Below, in pieces: positions 53,951 through 63,760 of a stretch of DNA of 64,000 nt (its first letter is position 1; the number at the start of each line of letters is the position of its first letter). The position numbers and the translations under genes were made by a program. This stretch comes from Sphingorhabdus sp. (lineage in GTDB: Bacteria > Pseudomonadota > Alphaproteobacteria > Sphingomonadales > Sphingomonadaceae), in the NCBI RefSeq assembly GCF_023910635.1, contig NZ_JAAVVZ010000005.1:62001-126000 (forward strand), read 5' to 3'. Below the pieces are notes generated by a model. The model saw only the letters and a list, made by a program, of their open reading frames with translations, was not told where the DNA came from and did no database searches.

Positions 53951-55966
53951 ATGCCTAAAGTCACTGTAGACGGTCTCGAACTCGAAGTCCCTGCTGGCGC
54001 TACCGTCCTTCAGGCGTGCGAGATGGCGGGGAAGGAAATTCCCCGTTTTTGCTATCATGAACGGCTGTCCATCGCGGGCAATTGCCGCATGTGCCTGGTG
54101 GAAGTTGCCCCCGGGCCGCCAAAGCCGCAGGCGTCTTGTGCGTTGCCCGCTACCGAGGGCCAGATCATCCGCACCGATACGCCAATGGTCAAAAAGGCGC
54201 GTGAGGGGGTGATGGAATTTTTGCTCATCAACCACCCGCTTGATTGCCCGATTTGCGACCAAGGTGGCGAATGCGATTTGCAGGACCAAAGCGTGGCTTA
54301 TGGGCGTGGTGCTTCGCGTTTTGAGGAAAACAAGCGCGCGGTTACCGAAAAATATATGGGGCCGCTCGTCAAAACGGTGATGACGCGCTGCATTCAGTGC
54401 ACCCGCTGCGTCCGTTTTGCCGAAGAAGTCGCCGGCATCGAAGAGGTTGGCGCGATTGGTCGCGGCGAGAATATGCAAATCACGACCTATCTTGAGCACG
54501 CCATGCAAAGCGAGCTTTCGGGCAATGTCGTTGACCTGTGCCCCGTTGGTGCCTTGACCGCGAAACCTTATGCTTTTGAGGCGCGTCCGTGGGAATTGAA
54601 AAAGACCCCAAGCATCGACGTCATGGACGCCGTGGGCACCAACATCCGTCTCGACAGCCGGGGCAGGGCCGTATTGCGCGCCTTGCCGCGCATCAATGAC
54701 GATGTGAACGAAGAATGGGCGTCGGACAAAACACGCCATGCCGTTGATGGCCTGATGCATCGCCGTTTGGACAAGCCTTATATCCGCAAGGATGGGAAGC
54801 TGGTCGCGGCAGAGTGGGCTGAGGCTTTTGAAGCCATTAAGGCGCATTGGACCGGCGCAGCGGCGGTGCTGGCAGGGGATCAGGTCGATTGCGAAACCAT
54901 GTTCGCCGCGCGCGAGCTGGCTGGGGCATCAATGTTAGAAGGTCGCCAGACGGGATTGGCTTATGACACGTCCTCCCTGTCTGCGGTGAATTTCAACACC
55001 ACGATATCCGGCATCGAAAATGCCGATGTGATCTTGTTGGTCGGCAGCGATTTGCGGCGTGAGGCACCATTGGTGAACACAAGGCTTCAAAAGGCCATTC
55101 GCAAGCGTAAGGCAAAGGTGTTTGCCATCGGACCCGTGACGGACCTGACGTATAAGGTCGAGTGGCTGGGCGATGACCTGAGCGCGCTGACCAAATTGCC
55201 TAAGGCCTTGTCCGATGCATTGAAGACCGCTGAACGTCCGGCGATCATCGTCGGTGGTGGTGCGCTGCGTTATCATGGCGTCCACGGCGCTGCTTTGGCC
55301 TTTGCGAAAAAATATGGGCTCGTCCGCGATGATTGGAACGGGTTTAACGTTCTGCATTTTGCCGCGGCGCGGATGGGTGGCCTAATGCTTGGCTACGCAC
55401 ATGACGGCGGCATCAAGAAGCTGGCGGCGGCCCAGCCGAAGCTGGCGTTTTTCCTTGGCGCGGATGAGGTGGATTACAGCCTGTTTGCCGACAGCTTCAA
55501 AGTCTATGTCGGCCATCATGGCGACGATTTTAATAGGGGGGGGGGCGCGCATCATGCCGACGTCATTTTGCCCGGCGCAGCGTATAGCGAAAAATCGGGC
55601 ACCTATGTGAACTTGGAAGGCCGCGTTCAACGCGGCGAGCGCGCGGTATTCCCGCCCGGCGATGCCCGCGAAGATTGGGCCATATTCCGCGCTTTGTCAG
55701 ATGTGCTGGGCAAGCGCCTGCCGTTTGACAGCCTCGACGCCTTGCGCGCCGAAATGGCGAAGGCCGTGCCTGCTTTGGGTGTTGAAGGGTTGGCGGATTA
55801 TGGTTGGTCAGAACCATCGCTGCCATCGGATGTGAACGGTAAAATTGTCGATTATCCGATCAAGGATTTCTACCTGACCAACGCCATTTGCCGCGCGTCC
55901 GAAACGATGCAGAAATGCTCGGCGGAACTGTTGCATGGCACACAATATTTGGAGGCGGCGGAATGA
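53951..55966 (+). CDS. nuoG: NADH-quinone oxidoreductase subunit G
   Basis: 671 residues. The N-terminal 2Fe-2S ligands lie in RFCYHERLSIAGNCRMCLVEV (given as CYHERLSIAGNCRMC) and ASCALPA. HPLDCPICDQGGECDLQDQ and RCIQCTRCVRFAEEVAGIEE, then NVVDLCPVGALT, hold the further clusters. A molybdopterin-oxidoreductase-like domain follows without cofactor ligands. The ATG is seven bases after a GGAGG-bearing repeat. A run of ten G at 55536-55545 lies in the coding sequence (NRGGGAHHAD). Confidence 0.96.
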   Translation: MPKVTVDGLELEVPAGATVLQACEMAGKEIPRFCYHERLSIAGNCRMCLVEVAPGPPKPQASCALPATEGQIIRTDTPMVKKAREGVMEFLLINHPLDCPICDQGGECDLQDQSVAYGRGASRFEENKRAVTEKYMGPLVKTVMTRCIQCTRCVRFAEEVAGIEEVGAIGRGENMQITTYLEHAMQSELSGNVVDLCPVGALTAKPYAFEARPWELKKTPSIDVMDAVGTNIRLDSRGRAVLRALPRINDDVNEEWASDKTRHAVDGLMHRRLDKPYIRKDGKLVAAEWAEAFEAIKAHWTGAAAVLAGDQVDCETMFAARELAGASMLEGRQTGLAYDTSSLSAVNFNTTISGIENADVILLVGSDLRREAPLVNTRLQKAIRKRKAKVFAIGPVTDLTYKVEWLGDDLSALTKLPKALSDALKTAERPAIIVGGGALRYHGVHGAALAFAKKYGLVRDDWNGFNVLHFAAARMGGLMLGYAHDGGIKKLAAAQPKLAFFLGADEVDYSLFADSFKVYVGHHGDDFNRGGGAHHADVILPGAAYSEKSGTYVNLEGRVQRGERAVFPPGDAREDWAIFRALSDVLGKRLPFDSLDALRAEMAKAVPALGVEGLADYGWSEPSLPSDVNGKIVDYPIKDFYLTNAICRASETMQKCSAELLHGTQYLEAAE

Positions 55967-55992
55967 CGAGCGCTAGCGCAATTCTACCTTCC

Positions 55993-56085
55993 AACGTCAC
56001 CCTGAACTTGTTTCAGGGTCCATTTTGCCTTTCGGCGTCTGGATGTGCTGCACGATGGATGCTGAAACAAGTTCAGCATGACGTT
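55993..56085. repeat. Palindromic intergenic element 4 (nuoG / nuoH)
   Basis: A shorter version (93 bp) with terminal inverted AACGTCA and TGACGTT, the ACCCTGAA/TTCAGGGT hairpin on the left and CTGAAACAAGTTCAGCATG on the right. Confidence 0.82.
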
Positions 56086-56111
56086 TGTGGATGTGACGGT
56101 GGAGTGGAATA

Positions 56112-57158
56112 ATGACATCCTTCTTCCAAAATCTCGGCATGAGTTATGAGGCCGCATGGTTCACAGCTACAATCGCGGCAATCCTCCTGATCGCGCTGCC
56201 GCTGATGCTCGCGGTGGCGATGATCATTTATGCGGAACGTAAATTATGGGCGGCTTTCGCATTGCGCCGGGGACCCAATGTCGTTGGTCCATTTGGGGTG
56301 CTGCAAAGTTTCGCCGATGGCTTGAAGGTATTCTTACAGGAAACCATCATCCCAAGCGCGTCGAACCGTGGCTTGTTCCTGATCGCGCCGATCATCACCT
56401 TTACCGTCGCATTAATGGCGTGGGCGGTCATTCCCTTTGCCGATGGCGTCGTGCTGTCGAATATCAATGTCGGCTTGCTCTACATTCTGGCGATCAGTAG
56501 CTTGGGCGTTTATGGCGTGGTCATTGCGGGATGGGCCTCCAACTCCAAATATCCATTCTATTCGGCGATGCGCGCCGCGGCGCAGATGATTTCCTATGAA
56601 GTTTCCATTGGCTTCATCTTGATCTGCGTCGTTCTTTGGGCTGGCACCTTCAACGTAAGCGGTATTGTTGAGGGGCAGCGTGGGCATATATTTGGCTTTA
56701 TCAACGCCTATGCCTTCAACCCCTTGCTGTTCCCAATTGCGGTGATGTTCCTCATCAGCTCAATGGCGGAAACCGCCCGCGCGCCGTTCGATTTGACCGA
56801 AGCGGAAAGCGAATTGGTTGCCGGGTATCAGACCGAATATTCCTCCATGGCCTTCGCTTTGTTCTGGTTGGGGGAATATGCCAACGTCCTGTTGATGTGC
56901 GCGCTGAACGCGATCCTGTTCTGGGGCGGATATTTGCCACCTGTTGACTGGGCACCATTATACGCCGTTCCAGGCATCATCTGGTTCTTCGCCAAAATCC
57001 TTTTGATGTTCTTCATCTTCGCATGGGTGAAGGCAACCGTGCCGCGTTACCGTTATGATCAATTGATGCGTTTGGGTTGGAAAGTGTTCTTACCGATTTC
57101 GCTCTTCTGGGTCTTTTTGGTGAGCGGCTATCTTATGTTCACAGGACATTTCGCATGA
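56112..57158 (+). CDS. nuoH: NADH-quinone oxidoreductase subunit H
   Basis: 348 residues, about eight membrane helices. [20 protein letters not shown], the E-rich loop [21 protein letters not shown] and [15 protein letters not shown] are hallmarks. It forms the quinone entry with NuoB/D. Its stop overlaps nuoI by ATGA. Confidence 0.97.
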   Translation: MTSFFQNLGMSYEAAWFTATIAAILLIALPLMLAVAMIIYAERKLWAAFALRRGPNVVGPFGVLQSFADGLKVFLQETIIPSASNRGLFLIAPIITFTVALMAWAVIPFADGVVLSNINVGLLYILAISSLGVYGVVIAGWASNSKYPFYSAMRAAAQMISYEVSIGFILICVVLWAGTFNVSGIVEGQRGHIFGFINAYAFNPLLFPIAVMFLISSMAETARAPFDLTEAESELVAGYQTEYSSMAFALFWLGEYANVLLMCALNAILFWGGYLPPVDWAPLYAVPGIIWFFAKILLMFFIFAWVKATVPRYRYDQLMRLGWKVFLPISLFWVFLVSGYLMFTGHFA

Positions 57159-57643
57159 CCACGCTCGCTCACCTCATCAAAACCTTCACCCTTTGGGAAT
57201 TCGTCAAGGCGCACATGTTGACCTTGAAATATTTCTTCAAGGCAAAGGCGACGATCAATTATCCGTTCGAAAAGAACCCGCTTTCCCCACGTTTTCGCGG
57301 CGAACATGCGCTGCGTCGTTATCCCAATGGTGAGGAACGGTGCATCGCGTGCAAATTATGTGAGGCGGTGTGTCCCGCCTTGGCCATTACCATTGAGTCC
57401 GAGCCACGCGAGGACGGTAGCCGCCGGACCACGCGCTATGACATCGACATGACCAAGTGCATTTACTGCGGATTTTGCCAAGAGGCATGTCCAGTAGACG
57501 CCATTGTCGAGGGGCCGAACCTCGAATTCGCAACAGAAACGCGTGAGGAACTGCTCTATGACAAGGCCAAGCTCCTCGACAACGGCGCGAAATGGGAGCG
57601 GGCAATTGCCGCGAACCTTGCCGCCGATGCACCCTATCGTTAA
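57155..57643 (+). CDS. nuoI: NADH-quinone oxidoreductase subunit I
   Basis: 162 residues from ATG 57155; an open frame back to 57077 lies inside nuoH. Two 4Fe-4S ferredoxin motifs are seen: [17 protein letters not shown] and [17 protein letters not shown] (clusters N6a and N6b). The N-terminal [20 protein letters not shown] is typical. A different palindromic element separates it from nuoJ. Confidence 0.97.
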   Translation: MTTLAHLIKTFTLWEFVKAHMLTLKYFFKAKATINYPFEKNPLSPRFRGEHALRRYPNGEERCIACKLCEAVCPALAITIESEPREDGSRRTTRYDIDMTKCIYCGFCQEACPVDAIVEGPNLEFATETREELLYDKAKLLDNGAKWERAIAANLAADAPYR

Positions 57644-57691
57644 GGGCGGCGCTGGAATGACACAAGTGCTCACCTTTACCAACAAAAACTT

Positions 57692-57777
57692 CGTCGCCCC
57701 AGCGCAGGCTGGGGCCCATCACGTCTGTCCGTCTAGAACGATAGGCGAGATAGGCACCAGCCTACGCTGGTGCGACG
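57692..57777. repeat. Palindromic intergenic element of a second family (nuoI / nuoJ)
   Basis: 24-base arms (57692-57715 and 57754-57777) match as inverted copies at 21 of 24 positions, starting CGTCGC and ending GCGACG. Each arm has an internal CCAGC...GCTGG hairpin. The sequence is unrelated to the four elements upstream. Confidence 0.8.
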
Positions 57778-57802
57778 TTTTGATACTTACTGAGGTTTTG
57801 GC

Positions 57803-58423
57803 ATGATCCAACTCGTCTCCTTCTATATCTTCGCAAGCATTGTCATCGCGTCCGCCGCGATGGTCATCTTTGCCCGAAATCCGGTGCACAGCGTGCTGTG
57901 GTTGATTGTTGCGTTCTTTAACGCCGCAGGCCTTATGGTCCTGATCGGTGCAGAATTCATCGCGATGCTCCTGGTCATTGTCTATGTCGGCGCGGTTGCG
58001 GTGTTGTTCCTGTTCGTCGTGATGATGCTCGACATTGATTTTGCGGAATTGCGTGCAGGTTTCGTCAAGAATGTGCCGCTTGGGCTTTTGCTCGCGGTGG
58101 TTTTGGTGGCTGAACTGGTGTTGGGCATTGGCGCGTATCAGGCTGGTGCCGTTAAACTTGGCACGCCTGAGGCTGGTGTTGCGACGCTATCGGCGACCGT
58201 GCCGAATATCGAGGCGATTGGTGCGTTGCTGTATAGCAAATATGTGTTCTTGTTCGAAACGGCAGGGTTGATCTTGCTGGTCGCGATGGTTGGCGCAATC
58301 GTTCTGACGCATCGCCGCAGCCACGGCACACGCGGCCAGAGCATCAGCAGCCAGGTTCAGCGCCGCCCGCAAGACGCGACGCGCATTGTTAATCAGCCCG
58401 TCGGGCAGGGGATTGAGCTGTGA
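57803..58423 (+). CDS. nuoJ: NADH-quinone oxidoreductase subunit J
   Basis: 206 residues, five membrane helices in the first two-thirds ([65 protein letters not shown], quoted in separate pieces). The hydrophilic C-terminus ([20 protein letters not shown]) is usual for alphaproteobacteria. The stop overlaps the nuoK GTG start. Confidence 0.95.
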   Translation: MIQLVSFYIFASIVIASAAMVIFARNPVHSVLWLIVAFFNAAGLMVLIGAEFIAMLLVIVYVGAVAVLFLFVVMMLDIDFAELRAGFVKNVPLGLLLAVVLVAELVLGIGAYQAGAVKLGTPEAGVATLSATVPNIEAIGALLYSKYVFLFETAGLILLVAMVGAIVLTHRRSHGTRGQSISSQVQRRPQDATRIVNQPVGQGIEL

Positions 58424-58725
58424 TTGGTATCGAACATTATCTCGTCGTCAGCAGCATATTGTTCGTTATGGGCGTGCTGGGCATTTTCCTGAACCGGAAA
58501 AATGTCATCATCATATTGATGGCGATTGAGCTCATATTGCTTGCGGTGAACATCAATCTGGTGGCGTTCAGCGTGTTTTTGGGCGACCTGACCGGGCAAA
58601 TCTTTGCGATGTTCGTTTTGACCGTCGCGGCGGGTGAGGCGGCAATCGGCCTTGCGATTTTAGTTATTTATTTCCGCGGACGTGGCACAATCGCGGTTGA
58701 TGACGTCAACCGGATGAAGGGGTAA
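58420..58725 (+). CDS. nuoK: NADH-quinone oxidoreductase subunit K
   Basis: 101 residues, three membrane helices, starting at GTG 58420 (GTGA overlap with nuoJ). The conserved membrane glutamates are in [13 protein letters not shown] and [12 protein letters not shown]. It is an antiporter-like MrpC-type subunit of the proton-pumping arm. Confidence 0.97.
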   Translation: MIGIEHYLVVSSILFVMGVLGIFLNRKNVIIILMAIELILLAVNINLVAFSVFLGDLTGQIFAMFVLTVAAGEAAIGLAILVIYFRGRGTIAVDDVNRMKG

Positions 58726-58731
58726 CATCCA

Positions 58732-60756
58732 GTGACTGCAATCCATATCATTGTTTTTCTGCCGCTTTTGGCTGCGCTGGTCGCCGGTCTTGGCCAGCGC
58801 TTCATTGGCGCGTTGGCAGCCAAGACGATCACAACCGCTGGCTTGTTTATTGCCGCGTTCCTAAGCTGGCCGATCTTCATCGGTTTCCTGAATGGCAGTG
58901 AAACGGCTTATGTGCAGCCCGTGATGACATGGGTGCAGTCGGGTGACCTAAGCTTTGACTGGGAATTACGCGTTGATGCGCTGACTGCCGTGATGCTCGT
59001 TGTCATCACCAGCGTGTCGGCGCTCGTCCATCTCTATAGCTGGGGCTATATGGAGGAAGATCCCGATCAGCCGCGCTTTTTTGCCTATCTGTCGCTGTTT
59101 ACCTTCGCGATGTTGATGTTGGTTACGGCCAACAATCTGGTGCAGATGTTCTTCGGTTGGGAAGGCGTTGGCCTTGCGTCTTATTTGCTGATCGGTTTTT
59201 GGTACAAGAAACCAAGCGCGAATGCAGCGGCGATCAAGGCATTTGTCGTCAACCGGGTCGGCGACCTCGGCTTCATGCTTGGCATTTTCGGCATATTCTG
59301 GTTGTTCGGCACGGTTTCGATCCCCGAAATCCTCGCTGCCGCGCCCGATAAAGTAGGGTCAAGCATCGGCTTTTTGGGCCTGCGCGTTGATACCATGAGC
59401 TTGCTGTGCATATTGCTGTTCATCGGTGCGATGGGTAAATCGGCGCAGCTTGGGCTGCACACATGGTTGCCGGACGCGATGGAGGGCCCAACGCCCGTTT
59501 CCGCGCTTATCCATGCGGCGACCATGGTCACCGCTGGCGTGTTCATGGTGTGCCGCCTGTCGCCCTTGTTTGAAACCAGCCAGTTCGCGTTAGATGTAGT
59601 TACGATTGTTGGAGCCACGACCGCGATTTTTGCTGCAACGGTTGGTCTTGTGCAGAACGATATCAAACGCGTTATTGCGTATTCTACCTGTTCGCAGCTG
59701 GGTTACATGTTCTTTGCAGCCGGAACCGGTGCCTATGGCGCGGCCATGTTCCATTTGTTCACGCATGCCTTTTTCAAGGCGTTGCTGTTCCTCGGCGCTG
59801 GTTCGGTCATCCACGCGATGCACCATGAACAGGATATGCGTTATTATGGCGGCTTGCGGAAACATATCCCGCTCACATTTTGGGCGATGATGGCGGGCAC
59901 GCTGGCGATTACCGGTGTTGGTATCCTTGGGGTAGCCGGATTTGCAGGCTTTTATTCAAAGGACGCCATTATTGAGGCCGCGTTTGCCAGCGAATCCACC
60001 TATCACATGTATGGCTTTGCCATCGGTGTGATCGCGGCGTTGCTGACGAGTTTCTATAGCTGGCGTCTGATGTTCCTAACTTTCTTTGGAAAGCCGCGTT
60101 GGGAGCAATCGGAGCATATCCAGCACGCGGTGCATGATCATGGCGACCATGATGCACATGCGCATGCCGCGACCAGTGACGGAACGGCGGGCTATCATCC
60201 GCATGAAAGCCCATGGTCGATGCTGACGCCTTTGGCGCTGCTGACCATCGGTGCGGTTTTTTCAGGTTTTGTCTTCCACAATGCGTTTATTGATGCGGAA
60301 GCGGGCCAAGCGTTTTGGGCAAACAGCACGCTTTATTTCAACGCGCATCTGATGCATGCGATGCACGAAGTGCCGTTGTGGGTGAAATTGTCGTCGACCG
60401 TGGCAATGCTCATTGGCCTGACCACGGCCTATTTGATGTACCAAAGGTCGCAAGATGCACCACAACGTTTGGCGACGACCTTTGCGCCAATTTACCGTTT
60501 CTTCCTCAACAAATGGTATTTTGACGAGCTGTATAGCTTCGTTTTCGTGCGCCCAGCCTTTTGGTTCGGACGTCTGTTCTGGAAGCAAGGCGACATCGGG
60601 ATTATTGACCGCTTTGGCCCCAATGGTTCGGCGGCGTTTGTTTCCTTCGGTAGCAAATTGGCTGTGCGAATGCAGTCGGGTTATCTTTATACATATGCGC
60701 TTGTGATGCTTCTTGGCTTGGTCATCGCGGTTAGCTGGATGATGGTGAGAGTGTAA
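58732..60756 (+). CDS. nuoL: NADH-quinone oxidoreductase subunit L
   Basis: 674 residues from GTG 58732. It is the distal antiporter-like subunit with about 14-16 membrane helices and the lateral helix. [46 protein letters not shown] (split) and [14 protein letters not shown] are diagnostic. A His-rich loop ([15 protein letters not shown]) lies before the last third. It overlaps nuoM by one base. Confidence 0.97.
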   Translation: MTAIHIIVFLPLLAALVAGLGQRFIGALAAKTITTAGLFIAAFLSWPIFIGFLNGSETAYVQPVMTWVQSGDLSFDWELRVDALTAVMLVVITSVSALVHLYSWGYMEEDPDQPRFFAYLSLFTFAMLMLVTANNLVQMFFGWEGVGLASYLLIGFWYKKPSANAAAIKAFVVNRVGDLGFMLGIFGIFWLFGTVSIPEILAAAPDKVGSSIGFLGLRVDTMSLLCILLFIGAMGKSAQLGLHTWLPDAMEGPTPVSALIHAATMVTAGVFMVCRLSPLFETSQFALDVVTIVGATTAIFAATVGLVQNDIKRVIAYSTCSQLGYMFFAAGTGAYGAAMFHLFTHAFFKALLFLGAGSVIHAMHHEQDMRYYGGLRKHIPLTFWAMMAGTLAITGVGILGVAGFAGFYSKDAIIEAAFASESTYHMYGFAIGVIAALLTSFYSWRLMFLTFFGKPRWEQSEHIQHAVHDHGDHDAHAHAATSDGTAGYHPHESPWSMLTPLALLTIGAVFSGFVFHNAFIDAEAGQAFWANSTLYFNAHLMHAMHEVPLWVKLSSTVAMLIGLTTAYLMYQRSQDAPQRLATTFAPIYRFFLNKWYFDELYSFVFVRPAFWFGRLFWKQGDIGIIDRFGPNGSAAFVSFGSKLAVRMQSGYLYTYALVMLLGLVIAVSWMMVRV

Positions 60757-62315
60757 TGAACGCCGCGGATATCCCTGTACTTTCGATCATGCTGGCCATT
60801 CCAGTGGTCGCAGCGGCAATATGCCTATTTGTGCGCGCTGAACTTGCGCGCATCATTGCGCTGTCGGCGACATTGCTGAACCTGGTGCTTGGTGTCGTGC
60901 TCTGGCTGTATTATGATCCAGCGGGCGCGCAGTGGCAGTTTACCGAAAGCTTTAATGTGTTCGGCCCCATTGGCTGGCGGCTTGGCATTGACGGCATTTC
61001 GCTGACATTGATCATGCTGTCGGTATTCCTAATGCCGATTTGTATTGGTGCAAGCTGGACATCCATCCAGAAACGCGTCGGCGAGTATATGGCGGCGTTC
61101 CTGCTGATGGAAACGCTGATGATTGGCGTTTTTGCGGCGCAGGATTTGTTGCTGTTCTACATCTTCTTTGAAGCCGGCCTGATCCCGATGTATCTCATCA
61201 TCGGCATTTGGGGTGGGCAGGACCGCATTTACGCGTCGTACAAATTCTTCCTCTACACCTTGCTGGGTTCACTCGTGATGTTGATCGCGATGCTGTGGAT
61301 GATCCAATTTGCGGGCACGGCGGATATTCCAACCTTGCTGAATACCGATTTCCCGGCAGAAGCGCAGAAATGGCTGTGGTTCGCATTTTTTGCATCCTTC
61401 GCGGTGAAAATGCCCATGTGGCCAGTGCATACATGGCTGCCCGATGCCCATGTTCAGGCACCCACTGCCGGTTCAGTCATATTGGCTGGCGTGCTCCTCA
61501 AAATGGGCGGTTACGGCTTTTTGCGTTTCTCTTTGCCGATGTTTCCAGAGGCAAGCGCTGACTTCATTCCATTGGTGTTTGGTCTGTCGATGGTTGCCGT
61601 GGTCTACACCTCGCTCGTTGCGTTGGTGCAGCAGGATATGAAAAAGCTGATTGCGTATTCATCGGTTGCGCACATGGCGATTGTAACCGTCGGCCTATTC
61701 ACCTTCAATCAACAAGGTATCGAAGGCGCGATCATCGTGATGTTGAGCCATGGCCTCGTTTCGGGCGCCTTGTTCCTGTGCGTAGGGGTGATCTACGACC
61801 GCCTGCATACGCGTGAGATCAGCCGTTATGGTGGCCTCAGCGTCAATATGCCCAAATATGCCTTGCTGTTCATGCTGTTTACGATGGCGAGCGTTGGCTT
61901 GCCCGGAACGAGCGGGTTTGTGGGTGAATTTTTGAGCCTTTCGGGTGCTTACAAGGTGTCGACTTGGGCCACATTCATTGCGACCACGGGCATTATCCTT
62001 GGTGCCGGCTATATGCTGTATCTCTACCGCCGCATTGCATTTGGGCCGCAGGTCAATGCTGATGCCGCTGCGATGTCGGACGTCAATGGCCGTGAAATGT
62101 GGCTCCTCGCGCCCATCGGGGTCGTTGTCTTGTGGATGGGCGTATATCCGGAAACATTCCTGGCACCCATCCGCCGCGACGTGGCGACGATTGTCGCCCG
62201 CATTGAACGCGCTGCACCCGTTGGGGACAGCAAGCTGAAATTAGTCGACCCGACAACCGCGCGGTATCGCGTGGTGCATGGTCCGGAAAAAAACGTGGCT
62301 GAGGGGAGCCATTGA
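60756..62315 (+). CDS. nuoM: NADH-quinone oxidoreductase subunit M
   Basis: 519 residues, about 14 membrane helices. YIFFEAGLIPMYLIIGIWGG, MPMWPVHTWLPDAHVQAPTA and AYSSVAHMAIVTVGLF are typical of the proton-pumping antiporter-like subunit. It starts with TAATG overlap from nuoL and ends three bases before the nuoN ATG. Confidence 0.97.
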   Translation: MNAADIPVLSIMLAIPVVAAAICLFVRAELARIIALSATLLNLVLGVVLWLYYDPAGAQWQFTESFNVFGPIGWRLGIDGISLTLIMLSVFLMPICIGASWTSIQKRVGEYMAAFLLMETLMIGVFAAQDLLLFYIFFEAGLIPMYLIIGIWGGQDRIYASYKFFLYTLLGSLVMLIAMLWMIQFAGTADIPTLLNTDFPAEAQKWLWFAFFASFAVKMPMWPVHTWLPDAHVQAPTAGSVILAGVLLKMGGYGFLRFSLPMFPEASADFIPLVFGLSMVAVVYTSLVALVQQDMKKLIAYSSVAHMAIVTVGLFTFNQQGIEGAIIVMLSHGLVSGALFLCVGVIYDRLHTREISRYGGLSVNMPKYALLFMLFTMASVGLPGTSGFVGEFLSLSGAYKVSTWATFIATTGIILGAGYMLYLYRRIAFGPQVNADAAAMSDVNGREMWLLAPIGVVVLWMGVYPETFLAPIRRDVATIVARIERAAPVGDSKLKLVDPTTARYRVVHGPEKNVAEGSH

Positions 62316-62317
62316 TA

Positions 62318-63760
62318 ATGGAACTTAACGCCTCTCTTTCTCTGGTCCGCCCAGAAGTCATCTTGAGCTTCTCTGCGCTTGGCCTGCTGCTTGTGGCGGC
62401 GTGGCGTGAACAGGCCGGTCGCTTGATCAGCATATTGTCGGTTACTGCGCTTGGTGCCGCTGCCGCATTTGTTATCAACTTTATGATGAATGGCACAAAT
62501 TCATCCGCTTTTGATGGCCTTTTGGTCAATGATGCATTTGGCAATTTCTCCAAGATATTGATCTTCATTGCGGCCGCAATCTCATTGATGATTGCGCCCC
62601 GCTTCTTGGAGAATGCGGGTGCGATGCGGGCAGAATATCCGGTGCTGATCCTATTGTCTTGTGTTGGCATGGGCGTGATGGTTTCGGCAACCGATCTGAT
62701 TTCTCTCTATATTGGTTTAGAGCTGCAGAGCTTGTCCGCTTATGTCCTTGCAAGCTTTGTGCGCTCGGACGGGCGTTCGGCAGAAGCCGGGCTTAAATAT
62801 TTCGTCCTTGGTGCATTGGCCAGCGGCATGCTCTTGTTCGGCGCGTCTTTGGTGTACGGCTTTGCAGGCTCTACAAGCTTTGCTGCCATCGGCACGGCCA
62901 TGGATACCGAGGTCGGCCTTGGCCTGATCTTCGGCATTGTGTTCATCCTCTCGGGCCTGGCCTTCAAAATTAGCGCCGCGCCTTTCCACATGTGGACGCC
63001 GGACGTGTATGAAGGTGCGCCAACCCCTGTAACCGCATTCTTCGCCAGCGCGCCAAAGGTTGCGGCAATTGCGTTGACCATCCGCATCGTGCTTGAGGCA
63101 TTTGGCTCGCAAATATTGGTGTGGCAGCAAATCATTATAGCCGTAGCGTTGATGTCGATCATCATCGGCGCAGTCGGCGCCATTGGGCAGCAAAACCTGA
63201 AACGCCTGATGGCTTATAGCTCGATCAACAATGTCGGCTTCATCCTGATTGGCCTTGCCACCGGAACGGAGCAGGGCATTTCTGCCATGCTGGTCTATTT
63301 GGTGATCTATGTTGCCATGACCTTAGGCAGCTTTGTCTGTCTGATGCAGTTGAAGGATAAGGACGGCGGCTATCGTGAAGAGTTTGCCGACATATCCGGT
63401 CTATCCAAGACGCGTCCTGCCTTGGCCGCCGCGTTGGCGATATTCATGTTCAGCCTTGCCGGTATTCCGCCATTATTCGGTTTCTGGGGTAAGCTCGTGG
63501 TGTTTAACGCCGCGGTGGCCGCTGGCCTGTTGCCACTGGCCGTCATTGGCATCACCGCGTCGGTGATTGGTGCATTTTATTATCTGAAGGTCGTCAAGGT
63601 CATGTATTTTGATGATGCTGCGGATGTGATTGTTGAAAGCGATGATAAGGTTCTCATCTGGACCGGCGGCGTGCTAGCCGCTGCGAACTCACCTTTGGGC
63701 TATTTTGCTATACCTGCGCTTGGCATCTGGACGGCTTATGCCGCGAGGGCGCTGTTCTGA
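62318..63760 (+). CDS. nuoN: NADH-quinone oxidoreductase subunit N
   Basis: 480 residues from ATG 62318 with GGGGAG nine bases upstream; a TTG at 62312 is an unneeded alternative. LYIGLELQSLSAYVLASF, FKISAAPFHMWTPDVYEGAP and AYSSINNVGFILIGLA are diagnostic. It is the third antiporter-like subunit. The birA frame begins across its stop codon. Confidence 0.97.
   Translation: MELNASLSLVRPEVILSFSALGLLLVAAWREQAGRLISILSVTALGAAAAFVINFMMNGTNSSAFDGLLVNDAFGNFSKILIFIAAAISLMIAPRFLENAGAMRAEYPVLILLSCVGMGVMVSATDLISLYIGLELQSLSAYVLASFVRSDGRSAEAGLKYFVLGALASGMLLFGASLVYGFAGSTSFAAIGTAMDTEVGLGLIFGIVFILSGLAFKISAAPFHMWTPDVYEGAPTPVTAFFASAPKVAAIALTIRIVLEAFGSQILVWQQIIIAVALMSIIIGAVGAIGQQNLKRLMAYSSINNVGFILIGLATGTEQGISAMLVYLVIYVAMTLGSFVCLMQLKDKDGGYREEFADISGLSKTRPALAAALAIFMFSLAGIPPLFGFWGKLVVFNAAVAAGLLPLAVIGITASVIGAFYYLKVVKVMYFDDAADVIVESDDKVLIWTGGVLAAANSPLGYFAIPALGIWTAYAARALF

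Noticed and set aside
57657-57806. A 49-residue open frame ending in ATGA overlap with nuoJ
   Set aside because: Most of it is the palindromic element (NFVAPAQAGAHH). The overlap with nuoJ looks persuasive, but the protein has no features apart from the repeat.
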